29,306 nt of DNA. It comes from a virus. Numbering within the stretch: position 1 is the first letter of the stretch; each line of letters opens with the position of its first letter. Below, piece after piece: positions 13,972 to 22,587 of this stretch. The notes under the pieces were generated by a model that was given only the letters and a program-made list of their open reading frames with translations, was not told the origin of the DNA and did not search any database. The translations under genes were made by a program, and so were the position numbers. The stretch is taken from the IMG/VR virus record IMGVR_UViG_3300045051_000067, positions 1 through 29,306 of that record; one strand, given 5' to 3'.

Positions 13972-16900
13972 TGGATATAAGACATACAAGACAATTTAGT
14001 GAGATAGGTGGGGAAATAAGAAACCCTGCTTCTACTGAGGATGGTAAATTTCTTAAATATAATGATAGTTCTGAGAAATTTGATTATTCTTTAGTAGGGG
14101 AAGGTGATATTGACTTAACTTATTTTACTACTTTAATAGAAACTACTATTGGGGATACCACAGATGATTACTTGGAATCTGTAACACAGGCTCAGGTAGG
14201 AAGTCTGAATTCTGCATACTGGGCAAGCTTTAATATGCACAATAGTGCAGATAAACTATTGAAACTTGGGAGGTTAGCTTGGTTGGATGATTTTGATGTT
14301 CCAACACTACCAGGGGATCAAAAAGTATTATTTGATGAAAGTAATGCTATTGGTGGTAGATCTAATTTTAAATATAATTACAATACAAATAAGTTATTAC
14401 TCGATACTGTGCCATTAACCTTTAAATCTGTTGCAGAGGGTACTTATAAAGAAGGTATTAAATATCTTGGTAACTATAGTTTTAGTTTTGGGGGTGGAAT
14501 AGATTCCACTAAGGCTGGGGATTATAACTTATTTGCTGGATATAAAGCAGGGCATAATCTTGGAGCAAGTTCTTCAAGAAATACCATATATGGACCAAAT
14601 GCTGGTGAATTTACTGCATCCACTCTTACTGGGAGTGTGTTTCTTGGTGGATATGCTGGGAGATATGAGACTACTAATAATAAATTCTATTTAGATAATA
14701 CTGATTACTTAGACTTTGCTACTGCAAGATCAAGTAGTTTCCTATATGGGGACTTAGATGTTGAAAGAAGGTTATATGTTAGAGATAGTCTAGCATTAAC
14801 CAAAGAAATTAAAATAGGTGATTCTGGATTAGATGATGCTGCTGGAGCAAGTTTAGTTGCATCTGTTGGGGGAAGTTTAGTTCAAATTGTTGATGGTGGG
14901 GGTGGTGTATATAAGCCACAGTATCATAATGGGACAGTTTGGGTTGATTTTGCTGCTGGTCAGAACCACTATTTACAAGAAATATCAGAAGATCTTGGTA
15001 CAGAAGGATTGTGGCACTTTATAGTTAAAGACTCTACAGGTGTTACAACCATACAAGATTTAACATTACAGTTACCTTTACTTACAGATGTTGATGTACC
15101 AATAGCTTATACCCCTAGTTATCCTACTATAGGTGCTAGTGATTATGGGTATATCCAAATATCAAATTCAAGTACAGCTATTAATAATGGATTCTATTAT
15201 AAGAGCGGTTTTAAGTGGGATAATACATTAGTTGAACTCAATATACCTGGGGCAATTAAAATGGCCTCTAGGGGGCTATATAGTGCCTCAAATGGGGTAA
15301 TAAGATATGACTCTGCTCTGGGACATTTCTATGGTAGATTAGCGGGTGCTTGGAAGCAATTAGATAATACAGATTTTGATGAAATAACCGCTATTAATAT
15401 TGGTGGGGCAACTTATGAATTGTTTAAACAAAAGAATTCTGATGGGGAGATTGAATTAAGGACTGTTCAAAGTATGTCTATTGACCCACTATTAAACCCT
15501 AATGATAGGATTACATTTAAATATACTGCTGATGGGGATGCTATACTGGTAGGTACTACTGCTGAAAGAAACAGATTAAGTACTACAGTTGATGTACCTG
15601 CTACAGATAAAATGATAGATAAAGATAATGTAGGGGAAACTCTGCATATTAGAGCTTTACGTCAAGGTAGCGGAGTAGTGCTTACTCAAACAGAAAATTA
15701 CATACAGATTGATGCTGTTACTGAAGGTGGTGGTGGGGAGGTTAATACTGCTTCTAATATTGGGGATATTGATTTATTCTACCAAAAGAATGGAGTTGAT
15801 TTCGAGTTCTTTGGATTAACCACTGATGACGATAGAATTGTTATTACTCAGGCTACTAGTGATTTAGACCCAGATAATGCTTTTGAACTTGATTTAGAAA
15901 TAAAAGGTTCTAATGAAACTATTGTAACAAGTACAACTTATAGTGGTAATGTGTTTTCAACAGTTACTGATGCTGTAACTTCTGACCCTGTAGGTACTCA
16001 AACTAAACCTACATTATGGTTTAGACCGTTAATTAGTGATACTATCAGTATTACAGAAACAGTTAATGATGAGTTACAAATAGAACTTGCTGGATATGTT
16101 AATAACTTTGCTAATCAAGGTACTGGTGTTGAGGTTTATGATGAGACCTCTGTATCACCAGATTACTTATTTAGGACATTAACAGAAGGTGATCATATTA
16201 CTTTAACTCAAAGTGCTACAGAAATACTTGTAGATGTTGATGATATTACATTAACTGCATTAGGAGCTAATCCAAAATTAATCACCCAGGGAGTTGATAA
16301 ATTTGTATTTAGTCAAAAAGGTATTACTGGTACTAATGGGGTAACTGTAACACCTAGTACAAATGATATAGATTTTAGCATCCCTAACATAGAAAAGTTT
16401 GAGTTAAGTACTGGAGAGTTTGTAAGAACAATAGTTTACACAGGGGACTCTAATGCTGCTACACCTGATGGTAAGATTGAATTTCAATTAAGTCACGATG
16501 ATAATATTAATAATGGTAGTCCTTCTTACACTGATAGGACTATTGCAGAATTAAATATTGGTGGAGGATTGAGATACGATGCTTCTACTAATACCTTATG
16601 GAATGATGTTCCTCTAGGTGCTGGTGATGTTGATTATCATTTAAATGAGATAGAGGATGTTTCTACAGCTACAGATTATGTATTTAATTTTCATGTAGAG
16701 GATGATCTTGGTAATCCAACTTCAGAATCTCCATTAACACTTACAATACCTAAACCAGTTGCTGAGGATTTTAATGCTTTACTAGATGTAGATTTATCAG
16801 AAAGAACACATACTACAGGTTCATATAACTTAATGTCACTGGCGGAAGTTACTAGAACTGTAGGATTTGCTCAAGATCCTGTGTTATTTGAACCTCAAAA

Positions 16901-17339
16901 TTTACTTCATGATGCAGATAACTCTGGTGGTGAGAATGTCAAAAGAAGCCAAGCTAGGGCTAATATAGGTTCTGCTTATATAAATGGTAAATCAACTGAG
17001 GATTTTAACACTAAAGACTTAACTGCAACTGGTGTAATTACTGCATCATCTAGTTCTACACATAGAATAGGGGCAGTAAATGTTACAGGTTCTACTATTA
17101 ATGGACAATCTACACTAACATTAAAACCAAATGCAGCAGCTTCTACTAGTATAGTTGAAACAGGTACTTCAATAATAATGACAGTAGATACTACCTCTGG
17201 TACGAAAGCTGTAATTATTAGAAATGAATCTAATGTACCAATGTTTAAATTTGATGTATCAACAGGTAATTTATACGTTAAAGGTAAAATATATGCGGAT
17301 GATGACATTGAGGCTTTCACAGATGATGCAACAGTTTAA
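13971..17339 (+). CDS. Very large fibre-like structural protein
   Basis: This encodes 1122 residues. The N-terminus holds 'GKFLKYNDSSEKFDYS' (about 25-40), the 'G..L.Y......W/Y' strand motif of phage fibre proteins. Residues about 187-243 carry three spaced 'GYKAG', 'GPNAG', 'GGYAG' turns about 20 residues apart, as in left-handed beta-roll segments of Bacteroidota adhesins and fibres. A 'HLPDV'-like fibre strand pattern and long Thr/Asp-rich beta stretches fill the middle. The C-terminus (about 1000-1122) is again Ser/Thr-rich and ends 'GKIYADDDIEAFTDDATV'. It is probably a trimeric fibre or part of the tail tip that reaches the host. No enzymatic motif is visible. The next giant gene starts 2 bases after its stop. 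Confidence 0.75.
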   Translation: MDIRHTRQFSEIGGEIRNPASTEDGKFLKYNDSSEKFDYSLVGEGDIDLTYFTTLIETTIGDTTDDYLESVTQAQVGSLNSAYWASFNMHNSADKLLKLGRLAWLDDFDVPTLPGDQKVLFDESNAIGGRSNFKYNYNTNKLLLDTVPLTFKSVAEGTYKEGIKYLGNYSFSFGGGIDSTKAGDYNLFAGYKAGHNLGASSSRNTIYGPNAGEFTASTLTGSVFLGGYAGRYETTNNKFYLDNTDYLDFATARSSSFLYGDLDVERRLYVRDSLALTKEIKIGDSGLDDAAGASLVASVGGSLVQIVDGGGGVYKPQYHNGTVWVDFAAGQNHYLQEISEDLGTEGLWHFIVKDSTGVTTIQDLTLQLPLLTDVDVPIAYTPSYPTIGASDYGYIQISNSSTAINNGFYYKSGFKWDNTLVELNIPGAIKMASRGLYSASNGVIRYDSALGHFYGRLAGAWKQLDNTDFDEITAINIGGATYELFKQKNSDGEIELRTVQSMSIDPLLNPNDRITFKYTADGDAILVGTTAERNRLSTTVDVPATDKMIDKDNVGETLHIRALRQGSGVVLTQTENYIQIDAVTEGGGGEVNTASNIGDIDLFYQKNGVDFEFFGLTTDDDRIVITQATSDLDPDNAFELDLEIKGSNETIVTSTTYSGNVFSTVTDAVTSDPVGTQTKPTLWFRPLISDTISITETVNDELQIELAGYVNNFANQGTGVEVYDETSVSPDYLFRTLTEGDHITLTQSATEILVDVDDITLTALGANPKLITQGVDKFVFSQKGITGTNGVTVTPSTNDIDFSIPNIEKFELSTGEFVRTIVYTGDSNAATPDGKIEFQLSHDDNINNGSPSYTDRTIAELNIGGGLRYDASTNTLWNDVPLGAGDVDYHLNEIEDVSTATDYVFNFHVEDDLGNPTSESPLTLTIPKPVAEDFNALLDVDLSERTHTTGSYNLMSLAEVTRTVGFAQDPVLFEPQNLLHDADNSGGENVKRSQARANIGSAYINGKSTEDFNTKDLTATGVITASSSSTHRIGAVNVTGSTINGQSTLTLKPNAAASTSIVETGTSIIMTVDTTSGTKAVIIRNESNVPMFKFDVSTGNLYVKGKIYADDDIEAFTDDATV

Positions 17340-17341
17340 TT

Positions 17342-20300
17342 ATGGCAAGAAGTACAAGCAGGAAGGTAAGTTTAACTAATGTTTCAACTACAGAAATAAA
17401 GACTGTAACTGATTCAGATATAGCATATATTAAAGATACTGGTAGGAAGGCTTCAGAATTCTTTGAGGATACTACTAGTGAAAGCAATGATATATATAAT
17501 AACTTCATTGATGAAACTTATTGTCCTGCTGATGAAGGGGAAACTAAGAAGGATAAGCTAACTAGAGTCCCCTATAAATGGGGTCAATGGAGGAATTACG
17601 GGGGAGTTGAAGTTGGAGATGGTATACCAGAAATATATTGGAATAATGTTGTAACTTCTTCTAATGGGGAATGTATTCCTTCTGGTGATTTACTAACTTT
17701 CTTTGTAGAGAATAATTTATATCCTGAAATAAACATAACTCCAAACCAAGTTAGATTAGAGACAGAAATCAATTCTTCTGCCATAAATAACTTTAATTTA
17801 GCTGGATCTACTAGTTCATCCTATTACAGGGATAATACTACCCCAATTTATAACTCAAATTTAGCCACTAAAGTAGGGATTGATTATCCAGATGGTGCTG
17901 GTGATTTACCAGAATTTGAAGTAAAAGTTACACCAAGGCTTAAAGATATAGGAGTATCATTACCTTCTAGTGGGCCAAGTGCTTGTCCTGTAGGATATGG
18001 GTTTTTAGATCAAGCTGCTATGGGGAGTTATCTAGTTGCTTTAGGTGCTTTAGCTGGTAAGGTAATTGGTATAACTTTACAACAAGCTCCTGCCTTACCC
18101 TGGGCAGAAGTCGTAGTTTCGTTAGGAACAGTTACTTCTGGAGAATTATTTTCTGGAGTACAAATACCATGCTTTAGTAGTTCAACACAAGCAGCATCTA
18201 CAATTAATGGAGTAGACGGACTAACCTTGAGTAATATATTTACAATAAGTCCAGAACTAGCTGTAGCTTTAGGATATTTACAAGGAGTATCTGCATTCAT
18301 AGGTTTAATTATGTTTTCAGATGCTATATGGGATGCTGTTAATCAACCAGCTACTATAATAGATTATCCTTATCAATATCAGAATATGATATATGGAATA
18401 TATACTTTTGAAGATATTGCACAATCCTCTTATAAAATAGGAGCTGGAAATGCTAATCAGTTTAATAGAAATGTTGAAACTAAAAATATAGAAGAAACTG
18501 GAACAACTCATACTTATACATTAAATACTCCAAACTGGGGGGATGCTTATAATCAGGAAACTAATAATATAGCATTATTTCCTAATAGAGATTCTGCTTG
18601 GGATAAATGGTTAAACTTTGAGTTCTATCCAAGGGCTTTTCAATATGAATATAACACACCTCCTCCAATAATAGAATATGTTGTTGAGCTTGTTCCTATA
18701 AGAAACTGTGTATTATCTACCACAAAGATTACTAAGTTTGTAGTATCAATTGCACCAGATTTATATCTAGCACCAAATTTTAATATTATTACTTCCTCTA
18801 CAGGAAATGAATTATATACTAATTCAACAATTACTTTTAAAAATGCTAGGTTTGCAGACTTCTTATATTTACAGGATGCTACTAATAGAAATGATTCTGG
18901 TATATTTCAAGACTTATTTGGAACTTATTGGAATGTAACTATCAATTCTGATGGTAATGAAAAGTACCAAAGGAATAGAACATCTGTAGAAGTTGGTAAT
19001 GATATTACAATGAGTGGGGAAGAGATATTTGCAGTTGATGTTTTAGGCAGTAATTACTACCCACCAGAGGATAATTACACTGTTAATTTTATGTTAGAAG
19101 CTCAACCTAATATTATATATAATCCTTTTTTCAGGGTAGAGAAAACAACTCTATATAACAATTTAAAGAAGTTTTGGGCATATAATGAGTTTGTGTCTAT
19201 AGAAAAAGGTAAAGCTCAGTGTACTGGAGGTATTGGAATATTATATCAAACTATAGGTATTCCTTCAACACCTTCTGATAGTAGTTTCTATATACTTACA
19301 ATACAATGTTCTGGACAAGTTGAAATGCACACAGATGGTTATATTTTTGAACCTTATGTATATTCATGGGATGCTTTAGGCTCTGATAGGACTGCCTTAA
19401 CTCAAGAAGATATGGATACTGGGTTTGAAGGGGTTATTATACCAGTTCCCGCAACAAGTAGGATTGTATATAATGGTACTAAACTTCAATTTAATTCTGG
19501 CTATTATAAGGTTATAGTTAAAAGAAAGAATATATTAGGTACACCTACTAATGCACAAGTATATTTTACAATGCCTTCTGGCAGTTATATTACAAAATGC
19601 AAATTACAGTATTTACCTAATGCGGAAGCTGGTAAAACTAGTAGAGGTTGTTACAATGCTATTACTAGATATAATCAATTACCAAAAACATTCAGATGGA
19701 AAGATGGTTCACTTACTAGAAAAGAAATTAAAATAGATTATAATGGAAGTTCTCCAAACACTTTCACAATTAATTTAGGTCTTCCAGGAACTAATATAAC
19801 TAAGATAGAAGCTGTTTGGAAAGAAGGTTCTTTTACTGATACGGATGAATACTTATTAACTAACGAAACCTCCCTTGTAATAACTAAGAATGATGGTAGA
19901 TATTATACGGAGTGTAGACTATTAGTATACTTTGACAACATTACTATAAATACAACACTTACAAGTTTACAAATTAATGATAATAGAGTTACTTGGTTAT
20001 ATGATACTTTTGGGTTATTGGCGGATTCTGATATAGATTTATCAGGATGTAGTAATCTTGGTGGACTAGATAGGACTGAGGGTAGGAGAACTATTGTTAA
20101 TTGGGGCTTTGATGATATAACATTTAGAATTGGTTCACTTAATGTTTCTAATACTAATGTATACTCAAACACCTCAAATATAACTTCTATAACAGATTAT
20201 TTAAATGTAGATAATACTTATGTTGAGGGTTCTCTTGCTGCAATATTATCAATACCAGAGATAAGTGTTGTTAATACAAGAATTGTAGATGTTGGTAGTG

Positions 20301-21283
20301 GTCAACCTAATTACGCTTCAGGAACAGAACCTTCTATTATTTGGAAGAATAGTAAAACTCCAATACCGGTTGATCAATTAAATCTATTAGTTTATAAGTT
20401 AGATGAAACTCAAACTGAAAACGGTTACTTAGATATAGCAGGAGATAATCCAGAAATAACTGATTTGGCTGCCATTGGGTATATTAATAATTTGATTGGT
20501 AAAGGATGGACTGTTGAATATAATATTATGGATATTCCAGTAATAACATTAGTGGGCGGTAATCCACAAACTATAGAGGTCGGTAATCCTTATATAGAGT
20601 TGGGGGCAACTGCTGAGGATGGTAACGGTAATGATATTACAGAAGATATAATAATAGACTCCTCAGGTGTAGATATAAATACGATCGGAAGTTATGAAGT
20701 AACTTATAATGTTACTGATGGTTATGGACTTAGTGCTGAAGAGGTTGTTAGAATAGTTAATATTGAAGAAGTTATGGTAGACGAGGTTGTTATTGGCACT
20801 CAAACTTGGAGAACTAAAAATTTAGATATTGATGATCTAGGAGGCGGAATTTATGCTTATGATAATAATGAGGAAAATGTGTCCACTTATGGTAGGTTAT
20901 ATACTTATAGTGCGGCAGTTAGGATAGTAGCTTCTATTGCTGGATGGCATTTACCAACTCCAGCAGAATTAAACACCTTAGAAAACTATCTATCTGAAAC
21001 TTATGGTTTTACTAATATGGGCGGTTCTATGAAGAGTATTGATTTATGGCAAAGTCCTAATACAGGAGCAACCAATTTAACTGGGTTTACTGGTTTACCA
21101 TCAGGACAAAGAGATATGTCTGGTAATTTTGTACAGATGGGTACGCATTTTTATGGAATGACTTCTGTACTACCATCTCCAGAAACAGCTAATCAATATT
21201 TGGTATATAATTCTGGGTCATTTATTACAGGGTATGGGGGAGATAGTACTGTTGCTTATGCTGTTAGACTGATAAAAGACTAG
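17342..21283 (+). CDS. Giant tail/receptor-binding protein with LRR-like, Ig-like and FISUMP domains
   Basis: This encodes 1313 residues, the largest gene here. The first 220 residues are a polar N-terminal domain. About 220-337 is unusually hydrophobic, with stretches such as 'YLVALGALAGKVIGITL' and 'YLQGVSAFIGLIMF'. The middle is beta-rich. About 870-1056 shows LRR-like units ('LTSLQINDN', 'IDLSGCSNLGGLD', 'SLNVSNTNV'). About 1063-1140 fits an Ig-like DUF5011-type domain ('TIEVGNPYIELGATAEDGNG ... GSYEVTYNVTDGYGLSAEE'). The end, 1146-1313, fits FISUMP, a C-type-lectin-like domain: 'VVIGTQTWRTKNLD', 'GRLYTYSAAV', 'AGWHLPTPAELNTL', 'NLTGFTGLPSGQRD'. The C-terminal tip would bind the host surface. 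The gene ends in TAG, then a promoter. Confidence 0.78.
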   Translation: MARSTSRKVSLTNVSTTEIKTVTDSDIAYIKDTGRKASEFFEDTTSESNDIYNNFIDETYCPADEGETKKDKLTRVPYKWGQWRNYGGVEVGDGIPEIYWNNVVTSSNGECIPSGDLLTFFVENNLYPEINITPNQVRLETEINSSAINNFNLAGSTSSSYYRDNTTPIYNSNLATKVGIDYPDGAGDLPEFEVKVTPRLKDIGVSLPSSGPSACPVGYGFLDQAAMGSYLVALGALAGKVIGITLQQAPALPWAEVVVSLGTVTSGELFSGVQIPCFSSSTQAASTINGVDGLTLSNIFTISPELAVALGYLQGVSAFIGLIMFSDAIWDAVNQPATIIDYPYQYQNMIYGIYTFEDIAQSSYKIGAGNANQFNRNVETKNIEETGTTHTYTLNTPNWGDAYNQETNNIALFPNRDSAWDKWLNFEFYPRAFQYEYNTPPPIIEYVVELVPIRNCVLSTTKITKFVVSIAPDLYLAPNFNIITSSTGNELYTNSTITFKNARFADFLYLQDATNRNDSGIFQDLFGTYWNVTINSDGNEKYQRNRTSVEVGNDITMSGEEIFAVDVLGSNYYPPEDNYTVNFMLEAQPNIIYNPFFRVEKTTLYNNLKKFWAYNEFVSIEKGKAQCTGGIGILYQTIGIPSTPSDSSFYILTIQCSGQVEMHTDGYIFEPYVYSWDALGSDRTALTQEDMDTGFEGVIIPVPATSRIVYNGTKLQFNSGYYKVIVKRKNILGTPTNAQVYFTMPSGSYITKCKLQYLPNAEAGKTSRGCYNAITRYNQLPKTFRWKDGSLTRKEIKIDYNGSSPNTFTINLGLPGTNITKIEAVWKEGSFTDTDEYLLTNETSLVITKNDGRYYTECRLLVYFDNITINTTLTSLQINDNRVTWLYDTFGLLADSDIDLSGCSNLGGLDRTEGRRTIVNWGFDDITFRIGSLNVSNTNVYSNTSNITSITDYLNVDNTYVEGSLAAILSIPEISVVNTRIVDVGSGQPNYASGTEPSIIWKNSKTPIPVDQLNLLVYKLDETQTENGYLDIAGDNPEITDLAAIGYINNLIGKGWTVEYNIMDIPVITLVGGNPQTIEVGNPYIELGATAEDGNGNDITEDIIIDSSGVDINTIGSYEVTYNVTDGYGLSAEEVVRIVNIEEVMVDEVVIGTQTWRTKNLDIDDLGGGIYAYDNNEENVSTYGRLYTYSAAVRIVASIAGWHLPTPAELNTLENYLSETYGFTNMGGSMKSIDLWQSPNTGATNLTGFTGLPSGQRDMSGNFVQMGTHFYGMTSVLPSPETANQYLVYNSGSFITGYGGDSTVAYAVRLIKD

Positions 21284-21315
21284 CTTGCATTTATAAATTA
21301 TTTTACTTATTTTTG
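21284..21315 (+). promoter_or_regulatory. Promoter for the lysis cassette
   Basis: CTTG (21284-21287), a 20-base spacer and TATTTTTG (21308-21315) match the Bacteroidota consensus. An 8-base inverted repeat, TATTTTAC (21299-21306) and GTAAAATA (21315-21322), flanks the -7 box so that most of it lies in the loop. The repeat could be an operator or a hairpin at the end of the fibre transcript. Confidence 0.6.
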
Positions 21316-21342
21316 TAAAATATTAATTTTAATTTAAAGTAT

Positions 21343-21495
21343 ATGAAAGAAGAAATCACATTGGACAAAGCTTATGTAGTAGCTAGGATGGAGGAATTAA
21401 CTAAACATCCAATCATGCAGGAGTATATTTATTTACAGAATAAACTAAAAGCTTCTGAGGGAGCTGTTCCTCCAGAAGGTAAACCTGAAGAATAA
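21343..21495 (+). CDS. 50-residue protein preceding the lysozyme
   Basis: This open frame encodes a 50-residue, mostly helical protein (KEEITLDKAYVVARMEELTKHP then IMQEYIYLQNKL) with an acidic, Pro-rich tail (VPPEGKPEE). Its stop overlaps the lysozyme start as TAATG, and a promoter lies about 30 bases upstream, so it is the first gene of the lysis operon. There is no membrane segment. It may regulate lysis or bind the lysozyme, or be unrelated; the sequence does not say. Confidence 0.7.
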   Translation: MKEEITLDKAYVVARMEELTKHPIMQEYIYLQNKLKASEGAVPPEGKPEE

Positions 21496-21986
21496 TGAAA
21501 ACTGGATATAAAGGTCAAGAACTTATTAAGTCATTTGAGTCTCTCAAATTAAAACCCTATTTGTGCAAATCTAATATTGCAACAATCGGATGGGGACATT
21601 TAATATTAGATCCTGTCACAGGAGGTAGATTAAAGGGGCCTGAAGGACTTAAAAAAGCAATTGAGTTATATCCTAAGATAACAGAGAAACAAGCCTTAGA
21701 ATGGCTTAAAAGTGACCTCTATGAGGCAGAGACAGAAGTTAACAGACTTATTAAAGTTACACTAAGTCAAAATCAGTTTGATGCTTTGGTAAGTTTTGTA
21801 TTTAATTGTGGGGTGTCTGAGACACTGTTTAAATATATCAATACAAAACCACTTGATGATCCTGAAATTGGAGCATGGTGGAGAACACATTATATTACTG
21901 GTAATGGTGTCAAATTAAATGGTTTAATTAGACGCAGAAAAGCTGAGTATGAATTATTTAGTACTGGTAGATTAAATTTAGTATAA
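21495..21986 (+). CDS. Phage lysozyme (endolysin, GH24)
   Basis: This 163-residue enzyme hydrolyses the glycan of peptidoglycan at the end of infection. The GH24 active-site block is clear: 'FESLKLKPYLCKSNIATIGWGH' spans 14-35 with E15 as the catalytic acid, C24 in the place of T4 Asp20 and T30 in the place of Thr26. The Cys variant is common among lambdoid R21- and P1-type endolysins. 'LSQNQFDALVSFVFNCG' (about 91-107) and 'LNGLIRRRKAEYELF' (about 142-156) are the matching C-terminal helices. No N-terminal signal anchor is present, so release to the wall should depend on a holin, and a probable holin gene follows with a TAATG overlap. Confidence 0.9.
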   Translation: MKTGYKGQELIKSFESLKLKPYLCKSNIATIGWGHLILDPVTGGRLKGPEGLKKAIELYPKITEKQALEWLKSDLYEAETEVNRLIKVTLSQNQFDALVSFVFNCGVSETLFKYINTKPLDDPEIGAWWRTHYITGNGVKLNGLIRRRKAEYELFSTGRLNLV

Positions 21987-22240
21987 TGAGTGAAATTTCT
22001 GCAATTCCTAGTGGTATCTGGAACAAGATAAGTTTCAGGTTATCTAGTAGTAATATTTCTAAAGGTTGGAAGATAACCAGGAATATTGCTGGTGGTATAT
22101 TTGTTATTGGTAGTTTATTGACTGGACCTGTGTGTCCAATAGTATTCTCAGCAGAAGTATCATTGTGGATAGGATGGATTACACTGGTCAGCGGGGTTGT
22201 ATCAGGTAGAGCACAGTTAGATACTTCAAAAAAGAAATAA
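21986..22240 (+). CDS. Probable holin
   Basis: This 84-residue protein has two hydrophobic segments, about 30-54 (TRNIAGGIFVIGSLLTGPVCPIVF) and about 58-74 (VSLWIGWITLVSGVVSG), with a short polar turn and a basic C-terminus (QLDTSKKK). Two transmembrane helices and the position directly after the lysozyme fit a class II-type holin that opens the inner membrane for the endolysin. Holins share little sequence, so the call rests on topology and neighbourhood. Confidence 0.68.
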   Translation: MSEISAIPSGIWNKISFRLSSSNISKGWKITRNIAGGIFVIGSLLTGPVCPIVFSAEVSLWIGWITLVSGVVSGRAQLDTSKKK

Positions 22241-22265
22241 TTTATTAATTAATAATTTAAGTTTT

Positions 22266-22487
22266 ATGACAGATGTAAGAAAAGGTATTTTGACTCCAGA
22301 ACAGGAAGTTAAGGTTGATACCATTATTAAATTGAAGAATCCGGTATTGGAAATGGTTGATGGTCCTATTATCCGCACTGTGGATAATGTATTTCTAGAA
22401 AAACTAATGACATACTTAGAAGAGAAATATCCTGAGTATGTGCAATATGTGTATGAAGGCGTAGATGCTGTTATTGAATCCCTATAA
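22266..22487 (+). CDS. Small hypothetical protein, last gene of the lysis operon
   Basis: This encodes 73 residues: 'LTPEQEVKVDTIIKLKNPVLEMVDGPIIRTVDN' followed by a helical end 'LEKLMTYLEEKYPEYVQYVYEGVDAVIESL'. It is acidic and soluble. The terminator at 22515-22560 ends this transcript. It is not a recognised holin or spanin. In crAss-like phages a small protein of this shape commonly sits ahead of the capsid genes; I remember the pattern but know no function. Confidence 0.65.
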   Translation: MTDVRKGILTPEQEVKVDTIIKLKNPVLEMVDGPIIRTVDNVFLEKLMTYLEEKYPEYVQYVYEGVDAVIESL

Positions 22488-22514
22488 GGGTTTTAGCTAT
22501 ACGTTTAGGCTTGT

Positions 22515-22560
22515 AATACCCTTCTGAGTGTAGTATTACTATTGACGGAGGGTATTTTTT
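22515..22560 (+). terminator. Rho-independent terminator after the lysis operon
   Basis: AATACCCTTC (22515-22524) pairs with GGAGGGTATT (22547-22556), a 10-base stem with one G-U, followed by a T run to 22560. The 22-base loop includes the -33 TTG of the next promoter. Confidence 0.7.
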
Positions 22561-22572
22561 ATATTAACTTTG
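22542..22572 (+). promoter_or_regulatory. Promoter for the capsid operon
   Basis: TTG (22542-22544), a 20-base spacer and TAACTTTG (22565-22572) fit the Bacteroidota consensus. The scaffold start is at 22588 behind a TTAAAAGAAG leader. It should drive the scaffold and major capsid genes at high level. Confidence 0.68.
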
Positions 22573-22587
22573 TATTATTAAAAGAAG

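Noticed and set aside
19551-19736. A second + strand frame inside the giant tail gene, and one at 24427-24666 inside the capsid gene
   Set aside because: Both are out of frame with well-supported long genes, and their translations are Leu/Ile/Lys-rich strings typical of AT-rich shadow frames.
20774-21283. A diversity-generating retroelement acting on the FISUMP tip
   Set aside because: No reverse transcriptase or template repeat is visible in this window. It is kept only as a question for the rest of the genome.
22480-22492. Short hairpin CCCT-ATA-AGGG with TTTT at the end of the 73-residue gene
   Set aside because: Only a 4-base stem with a 3-base loop that includes the stop codon region; the better terminator is 25 bases downstream.
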